This document shows, in pieces, positions 24,819-33,434 of a DNA stretch of 64,000 nucleotides. The notes under the pieces are model-generated. The model was not told the DNA's origin and did not search any database. It saw only the letters and a list, made by a program, of their open reading frames with translations. How positions within the stretch are numbered: the stretch's first letter is position 1; every line of letters starts with the position of its first letter. This DNA comes from Flavobacterium galactosidilyticum (GTDB lineage: Bacteria; Bacteroidota; Bacteroidia; Flavobacteriales; Flavobacteriaceae). Where the stretch lies: the NCBI RefSeq assembly GCF_020911945.1, contig NZ_CP087135.1, forward strand, positions 1,674,001-1,738,000, given 5' to 3'. A program made the position numbers and the translations under genes.

Positions 24819-25772
24819 ATGAGTTTTTTTAAAAGAATATTTTCATCAGAGAAAAAAGAGACACTAGACAAAGGTCTTGAAAAATCAAAAACAAATTTCT
24901 TTTCGAAGTTAACTAAAGCGGTTGCTGGAAAGTCAAAAGTGGATGATGAAGTCCTAGATAATTTAGAGGAAATCTTAGTTGCCTCTGATGTTGGTGTGAA
25001 TACAACCTTAAAAATTATTACTCGAATAGAAAATCGAGTAGCTTCAGATAAATATCTTGGAATTGAAGAGCTTAATCAAATTCTTAGAGAAGAAATTGCA
25101 AGTTTATTATCTGAAACAAACTCGGGTGAAGCAACCGAATTTGTAATTCCAGTTCGAACAAAACCTTATGTTTTGATGGTAGTTGGTGTAAACGGTGTTG
25201 GTAAAACAACGACTATCGGGAAATTAGCGTATCAATTCAAAAAATCAGGATACAAAGTGGTTCTTGGTGCAGCAGATACTTTTCGTGCAGCAGCTATCGA
25301 TCAATTGCAAATATGGGCTGATAGAGTTGATGTTCCTATTGTAAGACAGAATATGGGAAGTGATCCTGCTTCTGTCGCTTTTGATACCTTACAATCTGCC
25401 GTAGCACAAGGTGCTGATGTTGTTATTATTGATACAGCAGGGCGTTTGCATAATAAAGTGAATTTAATGAATGAATTGACTAAGGTGAAGCGTGTAATGC
25501 AAAAAGTGGTTGCCGATGCGCCACATGATGTTTTATTAGTTTTAGATGGCTCCACCGGTCAAAATGCTTTTGAACAAGCAAAGCAGTTTACAGCAGCGAC
25601 AGAAGTTACTTGTTTAGCGGTTACTAAGCTAGACGGAACTGCAAAAGGTGGTGTAGTAATAGGAATTTCGGATCAATTTCAAATTCCTGTAAAATATATT
25701 GGTGTAGGAGAGGGAATTGAAGATTTACAAGTCTTTAATAAATATGAATTTGTGGATTCTTTCTTTAAATAA
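24819..25772 (+). CDS. ftsY: Signal recognition particle receptor FtsY
   Basis: A 317-residue SRP GTPase that receives ribosome-nascent chains at the inner membrane. The ATG at 24819 (MSFFKRIFSSEKKETLDKG) gives the usual short Bacteroidota N-terminus; an in-frame TTG at 24780 would add 13 unlikely residues. The NG domain shows GVNGVGKTTTIGKLA (G1), DTFRAAAIDQL, DTAGRLHNKVNLM (G3), TKLDGTAKGG (G4) and YIGVGEGIEDLQVF. There is no long acidic A domain. Immediately followed by a small membrane protein gene. Confidence 0.96.
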   Translation: MSFFKRIFSSEKKETLDKGLEKSKTNFFSKLTKAVAGKSKVDDEVLDNLEEILVASDVGVNTTLKIITRIENRVASDKYLGIEELNQILREEIASLLSETNSGEATEFVIPVRTKPYVLMVVGVNGVGKTTTIGKLAYQFKKSGYKVVLGAADTFRAAAIDQLQIWADRVDVPIVRQNMGSDPASVAFDTLQSAVAQGADVVIIDTAGRLHNKVNLMNELTKVKRVMQKVVADAPHDVLLVLDGSTGQNAFEQAKQFTAATEVTCLAVTKLDGTAKGGVVIGISDQFQIPVKYIGVGEGIEDLQVFNKYEFVDSFFK

Positions 25773-25776
25773 TATA

Positions 25777-25953
25777 ATGAATTTTTCGTCTTTAAAAAAT
25801 ATACCTACAATGTATCTCTATTTTGGGAGTGTCATTTGCTTTGTTTTAGCTAGTTCAAATAAGGATACAAATGTTAATTTGTATTATTTATTAATGGTTA
25901 TTGGAGTACTACTTTTTGTTTTTGGTTTATTTAATAGAACTAAAAAGCAATAG
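25777..25953 (+). CDS. Small two-helix membrane protein, unknown function
   Basis: ATG at 25777, 4 nt after the ftsY stop. The 58-residue product MNFSSLKNIPTMYLYFGSVI... has two hydrophobic segments, YLYFGSVICFVLASS and LYYLLMVIGVLLFVFGLF, and a basic tail (NRTKKQ). An in-frame ATG further up lies inside ftsY, so the later start is preferred. Probably co-transcribed with ftsY. Not recognised. Confidence 0.6.
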   Translation: MNFSSLKNIPTMYLYFGSVICFVLASSNKDTNVNLYYLLMVIGVLLFVFGLFNRTKKQ

Positions 25954-26065
25954 AATTTTAATAAATTCAAAAGCTTATTTCTGAGTAAACACAATTAGTT
26001 ATGGAACTTATTATTTAGTTTTAAAAACTAAGGCAAATAAATAATTTCCTAATTTTTCAGGTATT

Positions 26066-26103
26066 AAAGCACATTTGAACTTATTTTGAATGTGCTTTTT
26101 TAT
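26066..26103 (+). terminator. Terminator of ftsY and the small membrane gene
   Basis: AAAGCACATT (26066-26075) pairs perfectly with AATGTGCTTT (26089-26098), followed by TT. The remainder of the spacer up to 26411 is AT-rich; only a 27-codon ORF (26112-26195) is open and I do not regard it as a gene. Confidence 0.8.
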
Positions 26104-26411
26104 TTATAAAAATGGATGCTTCTTCTGCGATTTGCTTGGTTTTGTTGATTATATACTACAAGAACACAGCGAGTATTATTGTAACTATTTTATAAATTAA
26201 AGTGAGTAAAACTTTTTTGCTTATTAAATGTAAATAGATAAAATCATATTTATCAATCTGTACTATTGTTGATAAAGCGAAAATGATACCGTTTGATTTA
26301 TTTTTTAAAGAGCACGGAAATTTGTGTAAATCTAAATTTTGTTAGGTTATAAATTAACAAAATAGTACACGGTGTTGTTGCTTTTTTTGTTTTGTTTGCG
26401 CTTAATAAGTT

Positions 26412-26419
26412 TAACTTTG
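26412..26419 (+). promoter_or_regulatory. -7 promoter element upstream of structured leader
   Basis: TAACTTTG matches TAnnTTTG. TTTG motifs stand 17 and 22 nt further upstream, as expected for -33. The predicted transcript begins near 26426 and would carry the element at 26445-26543 in its 5' leader. Confidence 0.6.
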
Positions 26420-26444
26420 TCTAGGAAATAAAAACATCATTATT

Positions 26445-26543
26445 AGCTCCATTCCCCAGCCCTGATGAGAGCGGCATCCCATGCTGGCTTTGCGCGGAAT
26501 GAAGCAATAAGCTTGGGTACAGCGGACAGCGGGAATAGCTCCT
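26445..26543 (+). repeat. Structured intergenic element, copy 2, in the leader of a lipoprotein gene
   Basis: ATTCCC (26451-26456) can pair with GGGAAT (26531-26536). Inside are GATGAGAGCGGCATCCC, a variable arm, and CAGCGGACAGC. These align with GATAGTAGTG...ATCCC and CAACGGATAGC of copy 1 and with the copy at 60500. The GC content is clearly above the flanks. It lies between a good -7 element and the ATG at 26561. Confidence 0.55.
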
Positions 26544-26560
26544 TAAAAAAAACTATTATT

Positions 26561-27001
26561 ATGAAAAAAACTTTTGGAATTTTATTTATCTCATTACTAT
26601 TTGTTGCTTGCAAGCAAAAGATACAACCAGCCGATATTGCTAAAATAAATGGATATTGGGAGATTGAGAAAGTTACGTTTGATAAAGGTGAGGACAAGGA
26701 TTATAAGATGAATGAGAGTTATGATTATTTTGAAATTAAAGCTAGTAAAGGGATTCGGAAAAAGGTGATGCCGCAATTAGATGGGACTTTTTTAGTGAAT
26801 GATACGTTTGAAAATGTTGCGGTACGATTTGCAGATGATAAAGTATTCTTAGAGTATGAAACACCATATATGAAATGGAGTGAGGAATTAATTGCTTTGT
26901 CAGCAGAAGAATTAGTTTTGTTGAACAAAGAAAAAAAAGAATATCATTACAAGAGAGCAACACCAATAAATATACTAGGCGATGGCAAAACGACTAAATA
27001 A
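26561..27001 (+). CDS. Small lipoprotein, unknown function
   Basis: The ATG at 26561 (MKKTFGILFISLLFVACKQ) gives a proper lipoprotein signal peptide with lipobox LFVAC; a longer frame to 26465 runs through the structured leader and is rejected. The 146-residue precursor has a lipocalin-like or beta-rich pattern (INGYWEIEKVTFDKGEDKD, FLVNDTFENVAVRFADDKVFLEYETPYMKW). Not named with certainty. The last 20 nt overlap the DUF721 gene, so they are translationally coupled. Confidence 0.7.
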   Translation: MKKTFGILFISLLFVACKQKIQPADIAKINGYWEIEKVTFDKGEDKDYKMNESYDYFEIKASKGIRKKVMPQLDGTFLVNDTFENVAVRFADDKVFLEYETPYMKWSEELIALSAEELVLLNKEKKEYHYKRATPINILGDGKTTK

Positions 27002-27278
27002 TCAGAGTACGATAGGGGATGTTTTGAAGCAAATCATTCAAGTGAATAAATTGCAACCCGGAATGGATCAAATTGATGTTAAAGATGCTTGGAGAAATTT
27101 GATGGGCAATGGGGTGAATAGTTATACTAATAATGTGGTTTTGAAAGGAAGTACATTATATGTTGAGTTGACTTCCTCAGTGCTAAGAGAGGAATTAAGT
27201 CATGGAAAATCTAAAATTGTTTCCATGATTAATGAAGAATTAAGAAGAGATGTGGTGAAGGATGTGGTGTTGAGATGA
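26982..27278 (+). CDS. DUF721 (DciA-like) protein
   Basis: A 98-residue protein: STIGDVLKQIIQVNKLQPGMDQ, VKDAWRNLMGNGVNSYTNNV, LYVELTSSVLREELSHGKSKIVSMIN. This is the DUF721 family. Related DciA proteins load or assist the replicative helicase in many bacteria without DnaC, and DUF721 genes often sit near recF/gyrB, which is not the case here. The start is inside the end of the lipoprotein gene (20-nt overlap). Confidence 0.85.
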   Translation: MAKRLNNQSTIGDVLKQIIQVNKLQPGMDQIDVKDAWRNLMGNGVNSYTNNVVLKGSTLYVELTSSVLREELSHGKSKIVSMINEELRRDVVKDVVLR

Positions 27279-27313
27279 TTCTAAGGACACTATCCTAAAA
27301 AGTGTATAAATAG

Positions 27314-27349
27314 AAAATCCCGTTTCTAAATAATTGAAACGGGATTTTT
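27314..27349. terminator. Bidirectional terminator between DUF721 and ndk
   Basis: Perfect 13-bp arms AAAATCCCGTTTC (27314-27326) and GAAACGGGATTTT (27336-27348) with a 9-nt loop and an extra T, between convergent genes. Confidence 0.92.
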
Positions 27350-27395
27350 GTACTTTGTATTATCTTCAGTTTATTTTGTGAGTGAACACTAAATA

Positions 27396-27815
27396 CTAGA
27401 ACTGCTCTCTTCCAGCAAAATGGAAAGCACCTTCGATAGCTGCATTTTCATCGCTATCAGAACCGTGAACTGCATTTTCTCCAATAGAAGTTGCGTATGC
27501 TTTACGGATAGTTCCTTCAGCTGCTTCAGCTGGGTTAGTAGCACCAATTAAAGTTCTGAAATCTTCAACAGCGTTATCTTTTTCTAAGATAGCAGCAACG
27601 ATTGGTCCTCTTGACATAAATTCAACTAATTCTCCGTAGAAAGGTCTTGCAGCGTGAACTTCGTAAAAAGCTTGTGCGTCAGCAATAGTTAATTGAGTTA
27701 ATTTCAAAGAAACGATTTTGAAACCTGCATTAGTAATCATTGCAAGAATGTTTCCGATGTGTCCGTTAGCAACAGCATCAGGCTTAATCATTGTAAAAGT
27801 TCTATTAGTAGCCAT
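27396..27815 (-). CDS. ndk: Nucleoside diphosphate kinase
   Basis: Transfers phosphate between NTPs and NDPs through phospho-His117 ([12 protein letters not shown]). The 139-residue protein begins [21 protein letters not shown] with the substrate Lys and has the standard [21 protein letters not shown] and [17 protein letters not shown]. Length is normal. Encoded alone on the minus strand, downstream of bshC with about 90 nt between. A T/A-run precedes the start. Confidence 0.98.
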   Translation of the reverse strand: MATNRTFTMIKPDAVANGHIGNILAMITNAGFKIVSLKLTQLTIADAQAFYEVHAARPFYGELVEFMSRGPIVAAILEKDNAVEDFRTLIGATNPAEAAEGTIRKAYATSIGENAVHGSDSDENAAIEGAFHFAGREQF

Positions 27816-27904
27816 CTTATTTTTTTTTTTTTATAATTTTGTGCAAAAGTAAACTTTTTTGTTTAATAATGTTGGATATTTTTTATGAAGTAATTCAAAT
27901 AAAA

Positions 27905-29494
27905 TTATAGTGTAATTACATCAAATTTATTTTCTAATGGTTTCAATTGGTTGATAATCATCGGAATCAGACTTTCGCCGTTTTCTAAATAAAATTCGGA
28001 AAAATTGGCCTGACGTTCTTGTAAACTTTGATTGGGAAACAACTCATTTTGCAACTCGCAGATGCGATTTAATATATCGCTCAGTTTCCTTTTCTGGGCT
28101 CTAAGTAAACGTTTTTCGAGATTTTCTAAGCCCTTATTTTGTTTTGCTTCTTGTGCTTTAACTGCTCCAATAAATGACTCATCTGTTTGAGAAGCTATTT
28201 TGTAAAGATTTTCAAATTGCTCTTTCAACTGCATTTTTAAATTATTCAAATCAATTGTAAATTCCGATAGTACTTTTGTTTTTTTGTTGATTAAACTATC
28301 TTGTTTGGAAAATAAATCACTCCACGTCAAATCAAGTTTATCTGCTTTTTTTACTTGTTTTTCGGTTGCTAGCAGTACTGAATTTCGCAATAGCAGTATT
28401 GGAAACGTAACGTTAGCAGCATCAAAGAATGATTTTAGTTCTAGCCAATACGCAATTTCTCCACCTCCACCAATGTAGCATAAGTTAGGTAAAATCACTT
28501 CTTGATACAAAGGACGCATGATTACATTTGGACTGAACTTCTCAGGGTGATTCTCTAGTAATTTTAAGATTTCAGTTTCAGAAAATTCAATGTTAGCGTG
28601 GTTTACTTTGAATTTATCATTTTCGAAAATAATACGTTCCCGTAGATTGTCGTCGATATAAAACAAATTGATTTCGCGAGGATTTACTTGAACCGTGTAT
28701 TCTTTTAATTTTTCAGCAGTTTCTAATACTAATTTATGAGAAGTTTGATGTAGTAATTCTTCTTTTACGTAAGGAATAAAAGCGTGTTTCAAGTCGGAAT
28801 TGTCTGCATCAATAATTACAAGACCATACGTTCCGAATAATGCATTGGCTAAATACCTCGTTGCATCTGCTAGATTATCATGGTTTAGATAAGCATCCGC
28901 AAACATTTTTTTGACGGCCTGAGCATTTGTACTAGAACCTAATTCAAGTGCATAGACTTCAAAAAAATCTTCTAAACCTTTAGTTGATAATCGACCAACG
29001 GGTCCAGTACTTTCTGTATTCCATCTGAATTTTTTTCCTTTAAAATTGAAATAATTAATCTCTTCAAAATCATGGTCTTCGGTTGCCATCCAGTAAATGG
29101 GAACAAAGCTATTGGCGGGATACTTTGCTTTTAGTTCTGTAGTTAAATTAATCGTCGAAATAATCTTGTACAAGAAATACAAGGGACCACTAAATAAATT
29201 TAATTGATGTCCAGTTGTTACTGTAAAGGTATTTTTAAGTAATAAAGCTTCTATGTTGTGTTTCGTTAAAACAGAAGTTTCAACATTTGCATATTGTTTT
29301 TGTAAAACAGAAACTAAGGTTTTTCGTGAAACATCATTGAAATTTTGCTGCTTTTCTAAGATTTGATCTTCAAAATTTTCAAGCTTTGGAAATCTATGGT
29401 ATAAAGAGTTTAAATTACTTTTTTGATCTAAATAATCGTTCATCAAGGAAGAGAAATATCCTGAATTTTGATAGGTGATACAGTCAGTTGGCAT
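27905..29494 (-). CDS. bshC: Bacillithiol biosynthesis cysteine-adding enzyme
   Basis: BshC attaches cysteine to GlcN-malate in the last step of bacillithiol synthesis. The 529-residue protein has TTGHQLNLFSGPLYFLYK, PIYWMATEDHDFEEINYFNF (nucleotide-type active-site core), GYNKEL-like FGTYGLVIIDADN, and CYIGGGGEIAYWLELK, all recognisable in BshC. The C-terminal helical part is a coiled coil (EAKQNKGLENLEKRLLRAQKRK). This implies the organism uses bacillithiol as low-molecular-weight thiol, as Bacteroidota do. Single gene on the minus strand. Confidence 0.93.
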   Translation of the reverse strand: MPTDCITYQNSGYFSSLMNDYLDQKSNLNSLYHRFPKLENFEDQILEKQQNFNDVSRKTLVSVLQKQYANVETSVLTKHNIEALLLKNTFTVTTGHQLNLFSGPLYFLYKIISTINLTTELKAKYPANSFVPIYWMATEDHDFEEINYFNFKGKKFRWNTESTGPVGRLSTKGLEDFFEVYALELGSSTNAQAVKKMFADAYLNHDNLADATRYLANALFGTYGLVIIDADNSDLKHAFIPYVKEELLHQTSHKLVLETAEKLKEYTVQVNPREINLFYIDDNLRERIIFENDKFKVNHANIEFSETEILKLLENHPEKFSPNVIMRPLYQEVILPNLCYIGGGGEIAYWLELKSFFDAANVTFPILLLRNSVLLATEKQVKKADKLDLTWSDLFSKQDSLINKKTKVLSEFTIDLNNLKMQLKEQFENLYKIASQTDESFIGAVKAQEAKQNKGLENLEKRLLRAQKRKLSDILNRICELQNELFPNQSLQERQANFSEFYLENGESLIPMIINQLKPLENKFDVITL

Positions 29495-29610
29495 ATTGAA
29501 TTTTATTTAATGCTAAAATAAGAAATCTAAAGGTATTATTTTTAGTTTAAGAAAGCTTTGTGAAATGTGGAGTTCACAATTATTTATTAATATATGTCTA
29601 GAATTAAACG

Positions 29611-29641
29611 AAAAAAGGTTGCCTTTTGATGGGCAACCTTT
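29611..29641 (-). terminator. Terminator of the minus-strand SusCD-type operon
   Basis: Arms AAAGGTTGCC (29614-29623) and GGCAACCTTT (29632-29641) with an A6 run on the plus strand, which is a T-run in minus-strand RNA. It is just past the end of the DUF4302 gene. Confidence 0.88.
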
Positions 29642-29660
29642 AGTACTACTATAAAAAAAA

Positions 29661-30995
29661 TTATTGAAAAGCGTAAGTGGTTAATCGAAAATTGCTTGAC
29701 GCACTAGTGAAAGTGTAAATGGTATTACTAAATGCGATTGTAAATTTTTCTCTCTTTACATATAGTCCTTTAGGATCTAATAATTCCTTATCGATTGCTG
29801 TAATGTATGCCGGCGGTGCAGCTGACCAACCATCATCTGCAAGCTTTAGTGTCTTATTTATAGGATCTTCAGTTACAGTTACAAAATGGAATATAGATGC
29901 TTTTCCACCAGTAAAAGTATAAGCGATATAGCTTCCATTTAGAGGGTCGTTAAAAGTAAATTGAATTCTGTTTATCTTTTGTGTGCTAGGCAAAGCTGCA
30001 TTTGCCGCATTCAATAATGAATTACAAAGTAATGAATTGGAAGGCGCGGTCGCTAAATTTGCTGCTATATATGCATATGCTTTTTGTGAAGTTCCAGGTA
30101 ACAATATTTTATAGTCATCTGTTAGCACTAATGGTTGATTAGAATATCTAATTGTTGCTTTAACTGCTCCAGTTCCAATTGCGTTAAAGCTCCCTGTAGC
30201 TGCGTCAAAAGTAAAGACAGATAGTTCTTGAGTTCCTACTTTGACAGGAGGACTTACAATAATTCCCGTAGGTGTGTAAGCGATACCGATATTATTAGTT
30301 ACACTAGAGCCTGTTTCGATTGAATTTGAAGTTGCAAATCTTGAAGTTGACGTAAATGCAAAATCAAATTGACTAATTTTTGTTCCATCATTAATTTCTA
30401 GTAAACGAAATAAAGGTCTTGTTGAAGCGCCTACAACATTAGGAATCATTAACCTACTTTGAGCTAAATCTGTCCAATCTGTAGCTTTTGCTTTTACAAA
30501 TCGTACTTCTTTAAAGCTGCGGCTTGTTCTAAAAATAATTTCGCCGTTTTCTTGTCCGTAATACAAAAATTGGAAATCACCTAAGTATCCTTTCCCTCGC
30601 AGTGAGGCAACTGGAAAGCTATTTGAATCTGACAGTAAGTGGATCCTATTTTTAGTGGTAAATACTAAACTTACAGTGCTTCCTAAAATAATATCGTATT
30701 CACTTGATTGAATTGAGGTATCGTTATCAAAATCCGATGCCATATCAACCTTTCCATCTTTAAATTTAAAAAGATGTGTAAATCCTCCAAGTTGAGTGTT
30801 GTCAGTAAAGTAAACTGCTTTCCAGCCTAGTTCAGATGACATAAGCAGATCATTCAATTCTTTCTCCTTTGCGTTTAATCTTTCAGTAGGAGTACCATTA
30901 AATGGAGATTCTAAGGTTTCTTTATTATCGCAAGAAACCAATTGGATCGCTAAAAGAGCGACCAAAAGATAATTAATAATTTGTTTTATTTTCAT
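29661..30995 (-). CDS. DUF4302 surface lipoprotein
   Basis: A 444-residue lipoprotein with signal peptide and lipobox (AIQLVSCDN). The conserved start FNGTPTERLNAKEKELNDLL, SSELGWKAVYF and GGFTHLFKFKDGKVDMASDF agree with DUF4302, a family found in SusCD-type loci of Bacteroidota, usually next to a zinc metallohydrolase lipoprotein as here. It is the last gene of the operon. Probably exported to the outer membrane surface, where it may help bind the substrate; the function is not known. Confidence 0.8.
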   Translation of the reverse strand: MKIKQIINYLLVALLAIQLVSCDNKETLESPFNGTPTERLNAKEKELNDLLMSSELGWKAVYFTDNTQLGGFTHLFKFKDGKVDMASDFDNDTSIQSSEYDIILGSTVSLVFTTKNRIHLLSDSNSFPVASLRGKGYLGDFQFLYYGQENGEIIFRTSRSFKEVRFVKAKATDWTDLAQSRLMIPNVVGASTRPLFRLLEINDGTKISQFDFAFTSTSRFATSNSIETGSSVTNNIGIAYTPTGIIVSPPVKVGTQELSVFTFDAATGSFNAIGTGAVKATIRYSNQPLVLTDDYKILLPGTSQKAYAYIAANLATAPSNSLLCNSLLNAANAALPSTQKINRIQFTFNDPLNGSYIAYTFTGGKASIFHFVTVTEDPINKTLKLADDGWSAAPPAYITAIDKELLDPKGLYVKREKFTIAFSNTIYTFTSASSNFRLTTYAFQ

Positions 30996-31069
30996 GTGGT
31001 TTGAAATTATGTTATGAAATATCAGATTTTTTAAGGAGCTCTAATAAATACAGCTCCTTTTAGAAACTA

Positions 31070-31930
31070 TTAATTGTTAATTACATCATTAGTATTCTTT
31101 TCAGCTTCATCTCTTAGTTTGTATAAGTCGATGTTGAAAGCATCTTTGTAATATTTTACAACTATTGCCTCCTTGCTTTTTATACTTGCACGTGCTGCAG
31201 GGCTTACAATAGCTGCTAAAATAGCTGCATATTCCGCTTTTGAACTTACTAGTATAGTTGCTGCAGTTTCTGCAAAGTCTTCATTAATATTTGATTTCGC
31301 ATATGCTGTCAAAAAACCTTCTTCAAGTGCAACCGCATCAGATGTGTTATACCAAGCAGATGAGTATCCAGTTGGGGTAATTGTAGCCATCGATTTCTCA
31401 TCAAACGGTTTTGTCTGATTAAGGATGTGAATGTACTCGTGCTGAATCGTTCTAAGAAAACGTTTGATGTTCGCACGATTTTTTTTGTCCACGTTATCCG
31501 TTTCAAAAAATGTTATCCTTTTACCTCCTTCGGCTAATCCTAAGGTTATAGTTCCTGTTGTGTTTAGATTTACACCACCTACAAGTACAAATTCTCTAGG
31601 TGCAATATTTTTAACAAAATTAGGTCCTGCTACAGCTTTGTAACTTTCTAACCAAATTTTTTGTACAATTTCAAGAACTGGTTGAACTTTGGCTTGTATT
31701 GGAGGGTATAGAAATCTATTATTATCCACCGCATTTGGGTTCCATTTATACTGTACATTGATGTTGTACGGAAGTAAATAGTTAGTATCAATCCAGTTGT
31801 CTAAAGCTGTTTTAGGTGGAGTTGATAAATCTAACTGACTATCTTTAAGTGGTTCATCTCCTGTGCAAGAACCTAAAAGTACGACTGCAGATAGCAGTGC
31901 TAATTTTTTGTATTTATTTAATATTTTCAT
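31070..31930 (-). CDS. Substrate-import-associated zinc metallohydrolase lipoprotein
   Basis: A 286-residue lipoprotein (lipobox VVLLGSCTG). The motif HEYIH (H164, E165, H168) in TIQHEYIHILNQ is a gluzincin-type HExxH zinc site, and EEGFLTAYA could supply the third ligand. The family is the HExxH lipoprotein (TIGR04549-like) that accompanies SusC/SusD pairs. It likely trims a peptide or other substrate at the cell surface before import. It lies between susD and DUF4302, with short gaps (12 nt to susD). Confidence 0.85.
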   Translation of the reverse strand: MKILNKYKKLALLSAVVLLGSCTGDEPLKDSQLDLSTPPKTALDNWIDTNYLLPYNINVQYKWNPNAVDNNRFLYPPIQAKVQPVLEIVQKIWLESYKAVAGPNFVKNIAPREFVLVGGVNLNTTGTITLGLAEGGKRITFFETDNVDKKNRANIKRFLRTIQHEYIHILNQTKPFDEKSMATITPTGYSSAWYNTSDAVALEEGFLTAYAKSNINEDFAETAATILVSSKAEYAAILAAIVSPAARASIKSKEAIVVKYYKDAFNIDLYKLRDEAEKNTNDVINN

Positions 31931-31942
31931 ATCTATATTTTA

Positions 31943-33424
31943 TTAACGTGGATTTTTTTCAACTCCTGTATCAGTAACATAAAAAGGTATTTGAATTGCT
32001 CTTCGCAAATCGTCCTTTTCCAATACGTTATTTGGTTTGTTATAAATCTTATGAGTTACTTTTAAATTGAAACGTTTGATGTCAAACCATCTTAAACCTT
32101 CATGTATGAACTCAATTCTTCTTAACTCAGCAACTGCTTTAATATAAGACGCTTGTACTGGTGTCAGGCTGTAGAAAGGAGTATATTCGTCAGTTATTAC
32201 TGGATACTTAGCAACAATTTTTGCTTCTGTTACCTTATCAGTCGTTGCATTATAACCGGTCGTACGAGTAGAAAAGAAGTATTCCATTTCAGCATTTGCT
32301 AAATTTAACTCGTTTTTCATGATATGAGCTTCAATTTTGTTTAGAAACAATTCTTCATTACTAAGTAAAACGTTTGTTACATACGGAAGACCGATACCTG
32401 CATTAGCGTTAGTATATTTGAAATATTCTACAAATTTCGGTAAAAATATAGTGATAGATCCATTACTTGAAAAACTGCTATACAACCATGTTTTATTAAA
32501 TAAATTAGTTGCTGCACCAAAAACTGTATTTCTTTCTGCACCTGTTAAGCCAAAACGATTACTTCGTATCGTTCTGTTGTATACTGAAGAAGTTGAAACT
32601 ACCAATAAATTAGAGTTTTCAGAAGCTTGCGAGTAAATATTGAAACGTGTTGTAGTATCAAGTAAATTATACCCTGCAATGTTTCTTAATTTACCATCCG
32701 GTTGACTGCTTAAGTCATCTGAATTTGCTAACACTTTATCCCAATTCCCTTACACAAGGTAGAAACGGCTAGCGAATGCTTTTGCAGCTGCTTTATTGAA
32801 GTGAAATTTCGGTTGGTTATAATCATCACCTACTAATTGCAAACCTAGCTCGATATCTTTTTCAAGATTAGTATATACTTCTTCAACAGTATTACGAGTA
32901 TATTTTTTTAGCAATACAGTTTCTGGCTCTAAGATGTAAGGAATTCCTAAATCTGTTTTCGCAGTTGCAGGATTATATCTTTGTGAAAAAACACTTACTA
33001 GCATAAAGTGAGAATAAGCTCTAGCCATTAAGGCTTCTCCTCTTTGTGCTTTTAAGTTTGCAGGATTGCCCAATTTCTCGATAGCTTCTAGGGCTTGATT
33101 AGCGTGAGCTATTGCAGTGTAACAAGCGTCCCAATAGAAAGAAGGAGTATCTCTTTGCACATCATCTAGTTCCTCCCAATTGTAATTTTGGCTATTTTTT
33201 GTTGTTGTTCCTGTTAGATTTTCACTATCAAATGCATTGTCTGACATAGTTTCAGCAAAATCCATATAACTAGCGTCAGGATATGCATTTACTAAAATTT
33301 CAGAAATTTTTTCTGGCGTGTCTAGTTGAGTTCTATTATCTGGTACCTCAGATAGGAAGTCATCACAACTGGTGGTGATTCCTATAAGAACAAGTAACGA
33401 TAGGATTAATTTTAATTTTTTCAT
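31943..33424 (-). pseudogene. SusD/RagB family lipoprotein interrupted by one in-frame stop
   Basis: The frame from 33424 encodes a SusD lipoprotein: lipobox IGITTSCDD, then SEVPDNRTQLDTPEKISEIL and ANQALEAIEKLG, and RGEALMARAYSHFMLV. It stops at codon 225 (TAA at 32750-32752). Exactly in frame, after the stop, the SusD sequence resumes: the join reads FYLV-stop-GNWDKVLANSDDL, where the family has a lysine before the Gly (YLxKGxWDKV). The rest, including EGLRWFDIKRFNL, runs to 31943. The whole would be 493 residues, the normal size. A single A-to-T change (AAA to TAA) explains it. It may be a new nonsense mutation, phase variant or sequence error; no frame shift is involved. Confidence 0.85.
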
Positions 33425-33434
33425 ATTTTTTTAA

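Noticed and set aside
26112..26195. 27-codon ORF with a hydrophobic stretch after ftsY
   Set aside because: Too short, follows a terminator, no promoter or related context; likely chance in AT-rich DNA.
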